Shown here: piece by piece, positions 16,343-24,572 of the stretch
How positions within the stretch are numbered: position 1 is the stretch's first letter
Layout of the letters: every line of letters begins with the position of its first letter
NCBI RefSeq assembly: GCF_001618865.1
Contig: NZ_CP015136.1
Coordinates: 7,351,001-7,415,000, forward strand
Source: Luteitalea pratensis
Lineage (GTDB): Bacteria > Acidobacteriota > Vicinamibacteria > Vicinamibacterales > Vicinamibacteraceae
Direction of reading: 5' to 3'
DNA length: 64,000 nucleotides
The notes under the pieces: generated by a model
What the model saw: only the letters and a program-made list of their open reading frames with translations
Told to the model about the DNA's origin: nothing
Database searches by the model: none
Made by a program: the position numbers and the translations under genes

Positions 16343-17882
16343 GGCGCATTCTACCGTCGTCAGGATCGCAGGGGTCGAGGCCTGGCAACGGCGCATCCGG
16401 GCCGTAGGTGCGTAGGTAGTTCTTCAGCCGCAGTTTGCGAGCCGTGTTCTCGCTGCTCATGTAGCGGATGACGCCGAACACTTCGCGGCGGGGGGCCCAT
16501 GGGCGGTCGTACCGGCCGAGCACCCAGAAGATGCCGCTGTAGGAGTTCGGATCGCGTCCGTCCAGCGCGTACTTGTTGTTCAACTCGATCATCACCGCGA
16601 GCGCCTCGCGCGGGTCGGGCGTCCAGTGCAGGATCTTCTTGCCCCATAGCATCCGCAGGTAGTTGTGGATGCGCCCTTCGCGCACCAGTTGCCGCTGCGC
16701 AGCATTCCAGACCGGATCGTGGGTCTCGGCACGTTCGAACTGCTGCAACGTATACAGGTGCTCGCGGCGGTCGGCGGCATGGGCATCGAGCGAGGCACGC
16801 GCCCACTCGGGAAGCGACTCGTACCGGTCGTAATCAGCGCGATTGGCGGCGAAGTTGAACCCGAGTTCGCGCCACGTGATCAGCTCGTCGAGGAACGCCT
16901 CGACCTGCGGCGAGGCACCCCACCAACCCTCCCGGTTGCCGTTCCCTCGGGCGGCCAGCTGCCGCGACGTCCAGCCAGCGTGCGAGGCGACGTCGGAGAA
17001 GATGCGGTGGGCGGCGATGTGTCCGAAGTGCAGCCAGGGCGAGAGGCCGGACGCGCCGTCGCTATCGGGCTGATTACGCTCATCGTACCGGCCGAGGCCG
17101 TGCGCGATGAACTCCTCGAGACGGACGTGAGCGGCCGTGGACCCGCCGGTGAGCACGGGCGATGGCGCCACCGAGTGGTCGATGGGCAAGGTAGCCAGGC
17201 CTTCGGCTGTCGCTCGCAGAAGCGTGTCGTTCGCGGGCGGCCACCTTTCCAGCACCTCGGCTGCGACAGGGGCGGCGCGGCGCGGCAGCACCTCCAGCGG
17301 ACTCCGCACCGGGAACTGCATCAGCTGCGCCGGGAGCGCCTTCTGCACGTAGCGGCGGAACGCGTACGCGGTCGGGTAGACGGTGCTCGTCGCGCGCATC
17401 GGCAGCAGGCCGTTGCCATCCACGGCCTCGAGGCGGCAATCCAGGCGTGCCGCCGCGGCGGCGATCATGCGTGGCAGGAAGAAGGTCGGGTAGTCGTCGG
17501 TGACGACGACGGCCGCGTCTGCGGCAAGTCGCCGAAGCACGCCCTTGCCGGCGTCCGGCCGCGGCTCGACGTAGGCGAAGTACGTCACGCCCAGCCGTCC
17601 GGCGGCGGCCCGATGCTCGGACATGCCCTGCAGCACGAAGGCGTGCAGGCGATCGCTGGCCCAGGGGTAGCCGACGCGCAACGGCTCGAAGATCAGCAGC
17701 GGCAGGTCGAGCTCGCTGGCCCACCATGCCGCGTGTTGCAGGGCGAAGTTGTCCTCGAGCCGCCGGGCCGCGATCATCCAGTAGAGGACGTAGCGGGCGG
17801 CGCGGCGAGGGGGCGCGTCGCGTAAAACGCGGACGCGTGAAGCAGGCGCCGCCACGAGCAATTTAGGATTGTTCAGCGACAT
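16323..17882 (-). CDS. phrB: Deoxyribodipyrimidine photolyase, class II-like
   Basis: This 519-aa flavoenzyme repairs cyclobutane pyrimidine dimers using light. The N-terminal photolyase domain carries RYVLYWMIAARR, PLLIFEPLRVGYPWASDRLH and VVTDDYPTFFLPRM; the FAD-binding helical domain carries TWRELGFNFA, KILHWTPDPREALA and LNNKYALDGRDPNSYSGIFW, which are class II hallmarks. The first ~15 residues (MSLNNPKL...) are encoded by an intergenic repeat, so the original start may have been replaced. Codons for RVRVLRDAPPR are duplicated at ~18135-18190 and ~19460-19515 within long direct repeats. Downstream it overlaps the DUF6883 gene. Confidence 0.9.
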   Translation of the reverse strand: MSLNNPKLLVAAPASRVRVLRDAPPRRAARYVLYWMIAARRLEDNFALQHAAWWASELDLPLLIFEPLRVGYPWASDRLHAFVLQGMSEHRAAAGRLGVTYFAYVEPRPDAGKGVLRRLAADAAVVVTDDYPTFFLPRMIAAAAARLDCRLEAVDGNGLLPMRATSTVYPTAYAFRRYVQKALPAQLMQFPVRSPLEVLPRRAAPVAAEVLERWPPANDTLLRATAEGLATLPIDHSVAPSPVLTGGSTAAHVRLEEFIAHGLGRYDERNQPDSDGASGLSPWLHFGHIAAHRIFSDVASHAGWTSRQLAARGNGNREGWWGASPQVEAFLDELITWRELGFNFAANRADYDRYESLPEWARASLDAHAADRREHLYTLQQFERAETHDPVWNAAQRQLVREGRIHNYLRMLWGKKILHWTPDPREALAVMIELNNKYALDGRDPNSYSGIFWVLGRYDRPWAPRREVFGVIRYMSSENTARKLRLKNYLRTYGPDAPLPGLDPCDPDDGRMRRASSEC

Positions 17883-18075
17883 TCAAAATTCAGAATGAAG
17901 GGTTCACTCGGGGCGCCCTGAGCGCGTCGGGCAGTCGGCGATCTGAATGCAGGACGCAACGCGGAAGCCTGGCGTTGCCGGCTTCGCGCTGCATTCTGAA
18001 TTCTGAATGTCGTGGCGGGGACCTGAATTGACTTTGTGGTGGCGGTGCAGGGCCCCGCGCTTCATTCTGACTTTT
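17795..18075. repeat. Long direct repeat, copy 1 (overlaps phrB 5' end)
   Basis: This is the most diverged of three copies. It covers the first ~30 codons of phrB, the motif CAATTTAGGATTGTTCAGCG, TTCACTCGGGGCGCCCTGAG, GGCAGTCGGCGATCTGAATG, and a heptad block. Copies 2 and 3 are at 18123-18446 and 19447-19770. Confidence 0.8.
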
Positions 18076-18122
18076 GAAGGTCGCGGTAGAGACCTGAATT
18101 CCCGTGAGAATGCTGTGCGGCA

Positions 18123-18446
18123 GCCTGGCGGTTGGCGGGCGGCGCGAGGCGGCGCGTCACGTAGAACGCGGACGCGTGAGGCGGGGGCCGCCACAGGCAA
18201 TTTAGGATTGTTCAGCGACATTCAAAATTCAGAATGAGGGTTCACTCGGGGCGCCCTGAGCCGTCGGGGGCAGTCGGCGATCTGAATGAAGGCCGCAACG
18301 CGGACGCCTGGCGTTGCGCGTCCCGCGCTCAATTCTGAATTCTAAATGACGCCGCAAAGCCCTGAATTGCTAATGAATGCCGTGGCAGGGACCTGCATTG
18401 CCTTTGTGGTGGCGTTGCCGGCCCCGCGCGGCATTGTGAATTCTAA
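18123..18446. repeat. Long direct repeat, copy 2
   Basis: This 324-bp unit is nearly identical to copy 3. It starts GCCTGGCGGTTGGCGGGCGG, contains the duplicated phrB 5' codons (minus strand), CAATTTAGGATTGTTCAGCG, and ends in ATTGTGAATTCTAA. Together with copy 3 it brackets the two-gene nucleotidyltransferase cassette. Confidence 0.85.
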
Positions 18447-18500
18447 ATGACGTGGCAGAGTCCTGAATTCCCGTCAGTCGCAGGAAGGGTAGGATCAATC

Positions 18501-18758
18501 ATGGAGTCCCGACGATCGGCGCTCGAAGGGTGGACGCCCGAGCAGTTGGCCCTGGGCCGAGCCTGGGCTGCCACCTGGCGTGACGCAGGCCCGCGACTCG
18601 AGGCGATCCGACGACAGGAACTGCGAGCCCTCGATGCATTCGCCGCGATCGCACTCCTCTGCGGGGCAGCCGACTACCAACTGCCGCCGCGCGCGCCTGC
18701 GCCGACATCCGGGCTCCTTGAACAGCAGCGGCTGTTCATGAGGCTGCGGCCGCTGTGA
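18501..18758 (+). CDS. Hypothetical protein, possible antitoxin partner of nucleotidyltransferase
   Basis: This 85-aa protein is mostly helical (TPEQLALGRAWAATWRDAGP, RLEAIRRQELRALDAFAAIA) with a Pro-rich C-terminus. I do not recognise a family. The ATG has AAGGGTAGGA upstream. Its stop overlaps the GTG of the following nucleotidyltransferase (GTGA), the arrangement typical of toxin-antitoxin operons in which the first small gene neutralises the second product. That role is inferred from position only. The cassette lies between two near-identical direct repeats. Confidence 0.65.
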   Translation: MESRRSALEGWTPEQLALGRAWAATWRDAGPRLEAIRRQELRALDAFAAIALLCGAADYQLPPRAPAPTSGLLEQQRLFMRLRPL

Positions 18759-19318
18759 ACGCGCTGATTCGCGCGGCAGCCGACTTACAGGCGGTGTGCG
18801 AGGCGCAGCAATGGCGCTTCTGCTTCATCGGCGGACTCGCCGTTCTCCGATGGGGAGAGCCGCGCGAAACGATCGACGTCGACCTGACGCTCATCACAGG
18901 CTTCGGCCGCGAGCGAGAGTTCGTTTCTGTTCTGCTGGATGCATTCCGGCCACGCATCGATGATGCCGGAGCGTTTGCCGAGCGCAACCGTGTCCTGTTG
19001 CTGCGCGCCGCGTCCGGGGTCGGACTCGACATCGCGCTTGGGGGTCTTCCCTTCGAGGAGTTGGCGGTCGAGCGGTCCACCCGATTCACCTACCCGCCCG
19101 ACGTCTCGTTGCGGACCTGTTCGGCGGAGGATCTGATCGTACTCAAGGCCTTCGCCGACCGTCCGAAGGACTGGGTGGACATCGAGGGCGTGATCGTCCG
19201 TCAGTCCCGACAGCTGGACTGGCCGTACGTGTGCGCGCAGCTGGCTCCCCTGGCAGAGTTGAAAGAAGAGCCTGAACTGCTCGATCGACTGGAACAGACA
19301 CGCGCACGCATCGATTGA
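18755..19318 (+). CDS. AbiEii-like nucleotidyltransferase (putative toxin)
   Basis: This 187-aa protein of the nucleotidyltransferase superfamily shows the fold signature FCFIGGLAVLRWGEPRETID, where GG and the following VDLTLI provide the catalytic Gly-Gly and Asp-x-Asp; LDIALGG gives a third acidic position and CSAEDLIVLKAFADRPKDW matches AbiEii/MenT-like proteins. AbiEii-type enzymes are toxins of abortive-infection or type IV toxin-antitoxin systems and can modify tRNA. It is coupled to the small upstream gene. Both genes sit inside direct repeats that duplicated the neighbouring photolyase 5' end. Confidence 0.78.
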   Translation: MNALIRAAADLQAVCEAQQWRFCFIGGLAVLRWGEPRETIDVDLTLITGFGREREFVSVLLDAFRPRIDDAGAFAERNRVLLLRAASGVGLDIALGGLPFEELAVERSTRFTYPPDVSLRTCSAEDLIVLKAFADRPKDWVDIEGVIVRQSRQLDWPYVCAQLAPLAELKEEPELLDRLEQTRARID

Positions 19319-19446
19319 CGCCTCGGCACCATCAAAAATTGAGGATTCTTCACGGAAATTCAAATTCAAAGTGAAGGGTCTAGTCGGGCGCTCAAGCGCT
19401 TCGGTGCAGCCGGCGATCTGAATGGAACGAAGGACGCAACGCGGGA
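19319..19446. repeat. Diverged AATTCAG-family repeat after the cassette
   Basis: AAAAATTGAGGATTCTTCAC, AAATTCAAATTCAAAGTGAA and AGCCGGCGATCTGAATGGAA show a diverged partial copy of the same element that forms the long direct repeats. No gene is seen. Confidence 0.7.
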
Positions 19447-19770
19447 GCCTGGCGGTTGGCGGGCGGCGCGAGGCGGCGCGTCACGTAGAACGCGGACGCG
19501 TGAGGCGGCGCCGCCACAAGCAATTTAGGATTGTTCAGCGACATTCAAAATTCAGAATGAAGGGTTCACTCGGGGCGCCCTGAGCCGTCGGGGGCAGTCG
19601 GCGATCTGAATGAAGGCCGCAACGCGGACGCCTGGCGTTGCGCGTCCCGCGCTCAATTCTGAATTCTAAATGACGCCGCAAAACCCTGAATTGCTAATGA
19701 ATGCCGGGGCAGGGACCTGAATTGACTTCGTGGTGGCGGTGCCGGCCCCGCACTTCATTGTGAATTCTAA
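19447..19770. repeat. Long direct repeat, copy 3
   Basis: This 324-bp unit matches copy 2 (18123-18446) nearly base for base, including the phrB 5' codons and the terminal ATTGTGAATTCTAA. It is followed to about 19900 by further heptad blocks (TTCATTCTGAATTTTGAATG) without a gene. Confidence 0.85.
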
Positions 19771-19956
19771 CTGACGCTGAAGAGTCCTCAATTGTGTGCG
19801 GCAGCAAGGCGGTGGCGTGAAGGTGTTCTGCGGGAGCCTGGCGATGTGCGCCCCGCGCTTCATTCTGAATTTTGAATGACGCTGAAGGGTCCTAAATTGA
19901 GTGCGACGGCCGGCGTGGTTCGTCCCCTGTGCAGGACGCTTCCGGCCGGAGGCGCC

Positions 19957-19972
19957 TGGCACGCGCCTTGAA
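19957..19972 (+). promoter_or_regulatory. Candidate sigma54 promoter upstream of lipoprotein
   Basis: TGGCACGCGCCTTGAA has a perfect TGGCACG -24 box, N4 spacing and TTGAA in place of TTGCW at -12. It lies about 215 bp before the lipoprotein start. The remaining leader (19973-20185) holds no gene I can support. The site may be recognised with the PrsR-type activator encoded at 24.7-26.0 kb. Confidence 0.45.
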
Positions 19973-20185
19973 CTAGGGAGCGGCGGGACTGCGCCGAGTC
20001 AACGGGATGCGAAAACCGTAAGGCAGGCGCTGGCATCGCCGCATTCCGCGTTTGTGGGCGGCTCGCGTGCAGTCTCTGCAGGACCTCGGGGGAAGGTTGT
20101 CATGGGTGCGCAGGGGGCGTATCCAGGGCAGCATTCCCCCGATTCCTTTCCGGGTTCCAGCTCCTCCGGAGCGAAGGAGGCACTC

Positions 20186-20542
20186 ATGTCCCGCTACTCC
20201 CGACCTGTTCTCGCGGTGCTGCTGGCGCTGGGCCTTGCCGGCTGCGCCATGCGTGCCAAGACCATTGCCGACATCCGCAACGACCCGGGCCACTACGACC
20301 ATCGCCAGGTCGAGGTGACCGGCCGCGTGACGAGTGCCTACAGCATTCCGCTCGTGCCGTACGGGCTCTACAAGATTGACGATGGTTCGGCGGAGATCAC
20401 GGTGCTGTCGCAACAGCGCGGCACGCCGTCGAAGGGTGCCCTGGTCAAGGTGCGAGGGGACGTACGCCAGGTTGCGAACTTCGGGGTGACGTCGGTGGGC
20501 CTGCACATCGAGGAAAAGGACAGGGACATCGTGCGGAGGTGA
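20186..20542 (+). CDS. Small OB-fold-like lipoprotein
   Basis: This 118-aa lipoprotein has signal MSRYSRPVLAVLLALGLAGC with a lipobox LAGC, then a compact beta-rich domain: VEVTGRVTSAYSI, YGLYKIDDGSAEITVL, GALVKVRGDVRQVANF, VGLHIEEKDR. The pattern resembles OB-fold nucleic-acid or stress-type domains, but the function is unknown. The start has AAGGAGG 6 nt upstream. A decayed fragment of a homologue (VRGDVREVGQFNATAVGLHI) lies beside prsR, so this gene family is linked to the exosortase module. A sigma54-like site lies upstream. Confidence 0.75.
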   Translation: MSRYSRPVLAVLLALGLAGCAMRAKTIADIRNDPGHYDHRQVEVTGRVTSAYSIPLVPYGLYKIDDGSAEITVLSQQRGTPSKGALVKVRGDVRQVANFGVTSVGLHIEEKDRDIVRR

Positions 20543-20663
20543 TACCGGACCTTCAGGGAGGCTCCTCGACATTCAGTGGCTGGAAGGAACCGGCCGCTAC
20601 GCGTGCTGCTGGAGAAGGACCCGGACAACCCCTCATTCCATCGCCATCTGGTCCTTCGTTACG

Positions 20664-21077
20664 CTGCAGCCGCTGCGATTGCCTGAATGGACGGCGATGC
20701 TGGCGGCGGTCGCGCCGCTCGCATTCGGCATCCTGCTGCGCGCTCGTCTGCCCGACTTCCCGTGGCTCTGGCTGTCGAGCACGATCGACTAGACCGCCGT
20801 GCGGATCGCCGCTCTCTCGTTCGGACCGGCTCTGGCCGCCTGGGTCGGCGCGCTGGTGGTGGGTATCCTCGCGAACCTGTACGGCACGCGCGGGCTCGGT
20901 CCCGCGGCGGTCGCGCAGGTGCCTGGTGTGCTGCTCCTCGTCCCCGGCAGCATCCGCTACCGGTAGCTGGCAAGTCTGCTGGACCAGAATGTGGTGGTAG
21001 GTGCCACTGCCGGCTTCACCATGATCCTGACCGCTGTTGCGATTGACGGCGGCCTGGTGCCAACGGCGCGCAAGTAG
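20664..21077 (+). pseudogene. Decayed C-terminal half of a ThrE-type exporter
   Basis: Translation gives LRLPEWTAMLAAVAPLAFGI, DFPWLWLSSTID, stop, TAVRIAALSFGPALAAWVGA, GPAAVAQVPGVLLLVPGSIR, YR-stop, LASLLDQNVVVGATAGFTMI. Residue for residue this follows the C-terminal half of the intact gene at 13585-14862. There are two in-frame stop codons, no N-terminal half and no start. It is a paralogue remnant rather than an assembly error, because many third-position and conservative changes separate the copies. Confidence 0.9.
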
Positions 21078-21137
21078 GTCGAACGTCAACCCCTGGCGCG
21101 GCCCCGTGCACGAGGGGAGCGATCTGTCCGGCCCAAC

Positions 21138-21172
21138 TAAAAAGGGCGCGGGGCATGATGCCCCGCGCCCTT
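21138..21172 (-). terminator. Rho-independent terminator of the PEP-CTERM gene
   Basis: A perfect 14-bp stem (AAGGGCGCGGGGCA / TGCCCCGCGCCCTT, 21142-21155 and 21159-21172) with a 3-nt loop is followed on the minus strand by a run of T (TTTTTAG). It lies 22 bp after the stop codon of the PEP-CTERM protein and isolates it as a single-gene transcript. Confidence 0.9.
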
Positions 21173-21193
21173 CAAAGCACACCTTGCCTGGAC

Positions 21194-21925
21194 TCAGCCC
21201 TTGCCGAATCGGCGGCGCATCATGCCGATGCCCAGAAGGGCGGAACCGAGCAGCGCAACCGTCGTTCCGCCATCCGGGACCGAATCAAACGGGTTGTCCG
21301 GCGTAGACGGGCCCGACGCATCCACAAGCCCTGTGTACCCCGTGACGCCGCTCAGAATGTCGACCGCAAAATAGGCCTGGACATCGCCCCCGACGGACTT
21401 CTGTGCGAAGTCATCCGTAGTCAGGCCGGCGGCGAGGATGTCGATGGTAAACGGACCAGCCACTCCACCGCCGCCCCCGGTTCCGCACTGTTTGCAGGTC
21501 AGTGCGTATTCGAAGGTACCGAAACCATTAAATCCAAGGCTTGCGGCAGAAGTGTTGAACAGGGACAAAGAGGTCGACGCAGGAGCTCCCTCCGTGAGTG
21601 TAGCGTTCTGATCGACCAGAGGAGCGGGATTAAGGTCGAGGTTGAATGCGATGCTGGCGTCAGGGGGGGCGCCAGGAGGGAATCCCGTATCAACAAGCAA
21701 GCTGCCGTCGGCAAGCTCCAATGTAAAGCGTACACCGTTGCCGCCGGCGATGTCCGTCAATGTGATAACCCCGAAAAGGTGGCCATTCCCTCCGCAGCCA
21801 TTGGTGCAATGGTCACTGGTCAAGGCGTAATAGACGGTATTCGCCGCGACGGGCCGCTCAGCGATGGCGAACAGGCCCGCTGCTGTGAGCGCCGCGAGCA
21901 GCGTGGACTTCTTGAACAAGGTCAT
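21194..21925 (-). CDS. PEP-CTERM (VPDGG-type) sorting-signal protein
   Basis: This 243-aa exported protein has signal MTLFKKSTLLAALTAAGLFA with AERPVAA|N cleavage. The central part is a beta-rich, low-charge domain with paired Cys (DHCTNGCGG; CKQCGTGGGGG). At the C-terminus, VPDGGTTVALLGSALLGIG then MMRRRFGKG forms the tripartite PEP-CTERM signal: VPDGG motif, hydrophobic helix, basic tail. Such proteins are cleaved by an exosortase and exported into the EPS matrix; the exosortase is encoded at 28172-29107. The ATG has AAAGGAAA upstream and a sigma54-like promoter 42-57 bp upstream. A strong terminator follows. It is the only complete sorting substrate seen. Confidence 0.9.
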   Translation of the reverse strand: MTLFKKSTLLAALTAAGLFAIAERPVAANTVYYALTSDHCTNGCGGNGHLFGVITLTDIAGGNGVRFTLELADGSLLVDTGFPPGAPPDASIAFNLDLNPAPLVDQNATLTEGAPASTSLSLFNTSAASLGFNGFGTFEYALTCKQCGTGGGGGVAGPFTIDILAAGLTTDDFAQKSVGGDVQAYFAVDILSGVTGYTGLVDASGPSTPDNPFDSVPDGGTTVALLGSALLGIGMMRRRFGKG

Positions 21926-21966
21926 AGTTTTTTCCTTTAGACGGGTGTGCTTGCGTGAAGGGTAGA

Positions 21967-21982
21967 AGCAAATCATGGGCCA
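21967..21982 (-). promoter_or_regulatory. Candidate sigma54 promoter of the PEP-CTERM gene
   Basis: The minus strand reads TGGCCCATGATTTGCT: TGGC at -24, N4 spacing and a full TTGCT at -12. Predicted transcription would start near 21955, about 30 nt before the ATG. PrsR-type activators are known to drive PEP-CTERM genes from sigma54 promoters, and prsR is encoded 3 kb away. Confidence 0.6.
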
Positions 21983-22141
21983 CGGTGTCGTGCGAACGCA
22001 TTGCGGTTCGAAATTGGTACTTATCCCCTGCATTCTGTGTACTTTATGCGGTGAAGCTAGATTGTCACTAGTGAGGGAGCTCTTATAGCCCTGGCAAGAT
22101 CGTAAAGTCTGCCGACGCGTTGGGGCTCTCTCGTCCGGCCC

Positions 22142-24412
22142 CTATTTGGAAACCATCGCCAAGGTCTGCTTCGCCTCTTCGCCGCCAATTCTGGGGTCGA
22201 GCTTCAATGCTCGTTCCAAAGCCTGGCGAGACTTTTCTTTTTCACCGAGCTTGGCGTAGGTCAACCCCAGGTGGTACAAAACCTCGGCCGAGTCCGGGCG
22301 CTTCCTGAGACTTTCTTCGAGCGGCTTAGCTGCCAAGGACGGCAAGGCTTTCTTGTAATAGACCCAACCCAGCGTATCGTCCACACTCGGGTCGTCGGGC
22401 ATTTGCTGCTTTGCCGACGTCGCGAGCTGGAGCGCGAGGTCTAGATTCGTCCCCTGTTCAGCGTAAATGAAGGCGAGGTTGTTTGCCGCGAGCGGTGCCT
22501 TCCCCGGACCGTTCACCGCCGTTTCGTACGCTTTTCTGGCTTGGTCCCGCTTGCCCTGCCCTTCGAGCAGCATCCCGACCATCGTCCGCGCATGAACGGC
22601 CGCCGGGTCGCGATTGGCGATGACCTCGAACTCGGCGCGCGCTTGGTCGACGCGGCGCTGTTTGAAATAGAGCTCGGCCAACAAGGTGTAGCCCAGCGTA
22701 AAACGAGGATCCGCGGATACCGCGCGACGAAGCGCCTGTTCGGCCTTTGCTTCATCGCCCGCCGCGATGTGAGATCGTGCCAACAGCACCAACAAGGGAC
22801 CACTGGTTGGCTGTCTGGCAATCTCCGGCTCGAGTCGGGCAATCGCCGACGCAGGATTCTTCGCCGCAAGATCCAGATACGTAAGCCCGCGGAGCGCCTC
22901 GTACAATCCCGGCGCGAGTTCGAGTGCACGCTCGAACGAGCTCCTCGCGGCCGCCGCGTCCCCCTTGCTTGCATGGAGCGTTGCGTTAACGGCATGCACC
23001 ACGCCGGCGGTTGGCGCCCCCTTGAGCAGCGTTGCGACCTCGGCCTCGGCGCGAGCCGTATTGCCTGCCGCGATGAGGCTACGTGCCAGCGCCACCCGCG
23101 CCTGCAAATTCGCGGGCTCAGCCTGGCGGGCCTGCTCTGCGTATTGCAAAGCCCCTGACTTGTCGCCGGTGATCAGGCTCAGCCTGGAGAGCTCCAACTG
23201 TGCGGCAGTCACGCGCGGGTTAAGTCGCAACACCTCGCTGAACGACTTGATGGCGTCAGCAACTTCCCCCCGCCTGTCATGGACGGTGGCTAACGTGAAC
23301 TGGGCTGCCACCGATTGCCGATCGGCGGCAACGGCGGCCTTGGCACGATCAAGTGCCTCGTCGAGCTTGCCCTCCGTCGTCAGCCACCGCGCCTTCATAG
23401 CGAGCGCGCCAGCGTGATTCGGCGCCCGCCCCAAGACGTTGTCGAGACGCTTGTGGGCTTCCGCCACGCGATTGTCGGCGTACTCCAGCGCGGCAAGTCT
23501 CGCCTCGGCCTCAACAAACGTCGCGCGGTTGGACGAGAGCGGGGTCAGAACATTTGCGGCGTCCTGCCTGCGGCCGACGCTTGTGTAATAGTCGGCCAGT
23601 TGAAAACGGGCCGCCGGCGTCTTCGTACTCTCGGCCAGGACCTTGAGAGGTTGCTCTGCCTCCCTGACCCGCCGTGTGGCCACGTACAGCATGCCGAGCA
23701 TTCGGTTGGCCACAAGATTTTTCGGGTCCAGCGTGAGGGCCTCCTTGAGAATGCCCTCCGCTTCCGACGTCCGTTCAGTCGCCCAGAGGAAGTTGGCGAG
23801 CGCCACCTTGGCGTTCACCGATGACGGGGCCAACTCCACAGCATGACGAAATGCCGCTTCGGCCTCCTTGGACTGGCCGCCCTGCATGCGCACGGCGCCG
23901 AGATTTAGGAACGCCGGGCTGCTGTCGGGGCTGACCTTGAGTGCCTCTTCGATCTGCCCAATCGCGCCCTCCGGGTCTCGAAGGGACGCCATCGCCGCCG
24001 CGTGGAGGAGCAGCGCCTCGACGTCTTTCGGGTTCTTAGCGAGCAGCGCCTTCGCGCGTGCCTGCGCGTCCCCGAAACGCTGACCGATCAACAAGATCTG
24101 CGTCGCCTTGATTTGTGCTTCTCGATTGTCGGGGAGGACGTCGGCTGCGCGCACGTACTCAGGGGCAGCGGCACGCATGTTTTCCAGTCGCTCGTACGTC
24201 TGCGCCAGCTTAAACCGGGCCTCGCCAAACTTGGGATCGATCTTGAGAGCGCTGGCGTATTCGATCACCGCAAACTCATCCCGCTTTTCGGCCGCGTACT
24301 GGTCGCCCCGTTCCAGGTGTTGCACTTTTTGCTTTTCCGGGTTGCTGCAGGACGACGCCAGCAGCGCCGCAAGAATCAGCACGCCGAAGCGACGGCTTCG
24401 AGTGTTGCGCAT
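22142..24412 (-). CDS. prsT: PrsT-like TPR-repeat lipoprotein of the PEP-CTERM system
   Basis: This 756-aa lipoprotein begins MRNTRSRRFGVLILAALLAS with lipobox ASSC, followed by about 18-20 TPR units over nearly the whole length (for example FAVIEYASALKIDPKFGEAR, KEAEAAFRHAVELAPSSVNA, GYTLLAELYFKQRRVDQARA). It matches the architecture of PrsT, the TPR lipoprotein of exosortase/EPS loci, thought to scaffold polysaccharide or protein export in the periplasm. AAGGAGATGGAAG precedes the ATG. It is separated from prsR by about 280 bp holding a decayed lipoprotein fragment, so prsT probably has its own promoter. No sigma54 motif was seen. Confidence 0.87.
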   Translation of the reverse strand: MRNTRSRRFGVLILAALLASSCSNPEKQKVQHLERGDQYAAEKRDEFAVIEYASALKIDPKFGEARFKLAQTYERLENMRAAAPEYVRAADVLPDNREAQIKATQILLIGQRFGDAQARAKALLAKNPKDVEALLLHAAAMASLRDPEGAIGQIEEALKVSPDSSPAFLNLGAVRMQGGQSKEAEAAFRHAVELAPSSVNAKVALANFLWATERTSEAEGILKEALTLDPKNLVANRMLGMLYVATRRVREAEQPLKVLAESTKTPAARFQLADYYTSVGRRQDAANVLTPLSSNRATFVEAEARLAALEYADNRVAEAHKRLDNVLGRAPNHAGALAMKARWLTTEGKLDEALDRAKAAVAADRQSVAAQFTLATVHDRRGEVADAIKSFSEVLRLNPRVTAAQLELSRLSLITGDKSGALQYAEQARQAEPANLQARVALARSLIAAGNTARAEAEVATLLKGAPTAGVVHAVNATLHASKGDAAAARSSFERALELAPGLYEALRGLTYLDLAAKNPASAIARLEPEIARQPTSGPLLVLLARSHIAAGDEAKAEQALRRAVSADPRFTLGYTLLAELYFKQRRVDQARAEFEVIANRDPAAVHARTMVGMLLEGQGKRDQARKAYETAVNGPGKAPLAANNLAFIYAEQGTNLDLALQLATSAKQQMPDDPSVDDTLGWVYYKKALPSLAAKPLEESLRKRPDSAEVLYHLGLTYAKLGEKEKSRQALERALKLDPRIGGEEAKQTLAMVSK

Positions 24413-24572
24413 CTTCCATCTCCTTGCATTGAGCCTACCTGGAGTGAACGAACCACCTGGAACCATATCGCATCCGACTCCGGCTCTAGACGGCAGCTTG
24501 GACGCCCAATTTGACTCCGTCGACGAGATGCCTGCGGCGAAGATCTCTCGGTTTTAGCCACATGCCGAAGGT

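Noticed and set aside
16665-17825. 386-codon + strand frame opposite phrB
   Set aside because: No family features, mirrors the codon pattern of the photolyase gene.
19973-20185. Possible riboswitch (c-di-GMP or similar) in the lipoprotein leader
   Set aside because: I could not fit the conserved core of any riboswitch class; only a covariance search would settle it.
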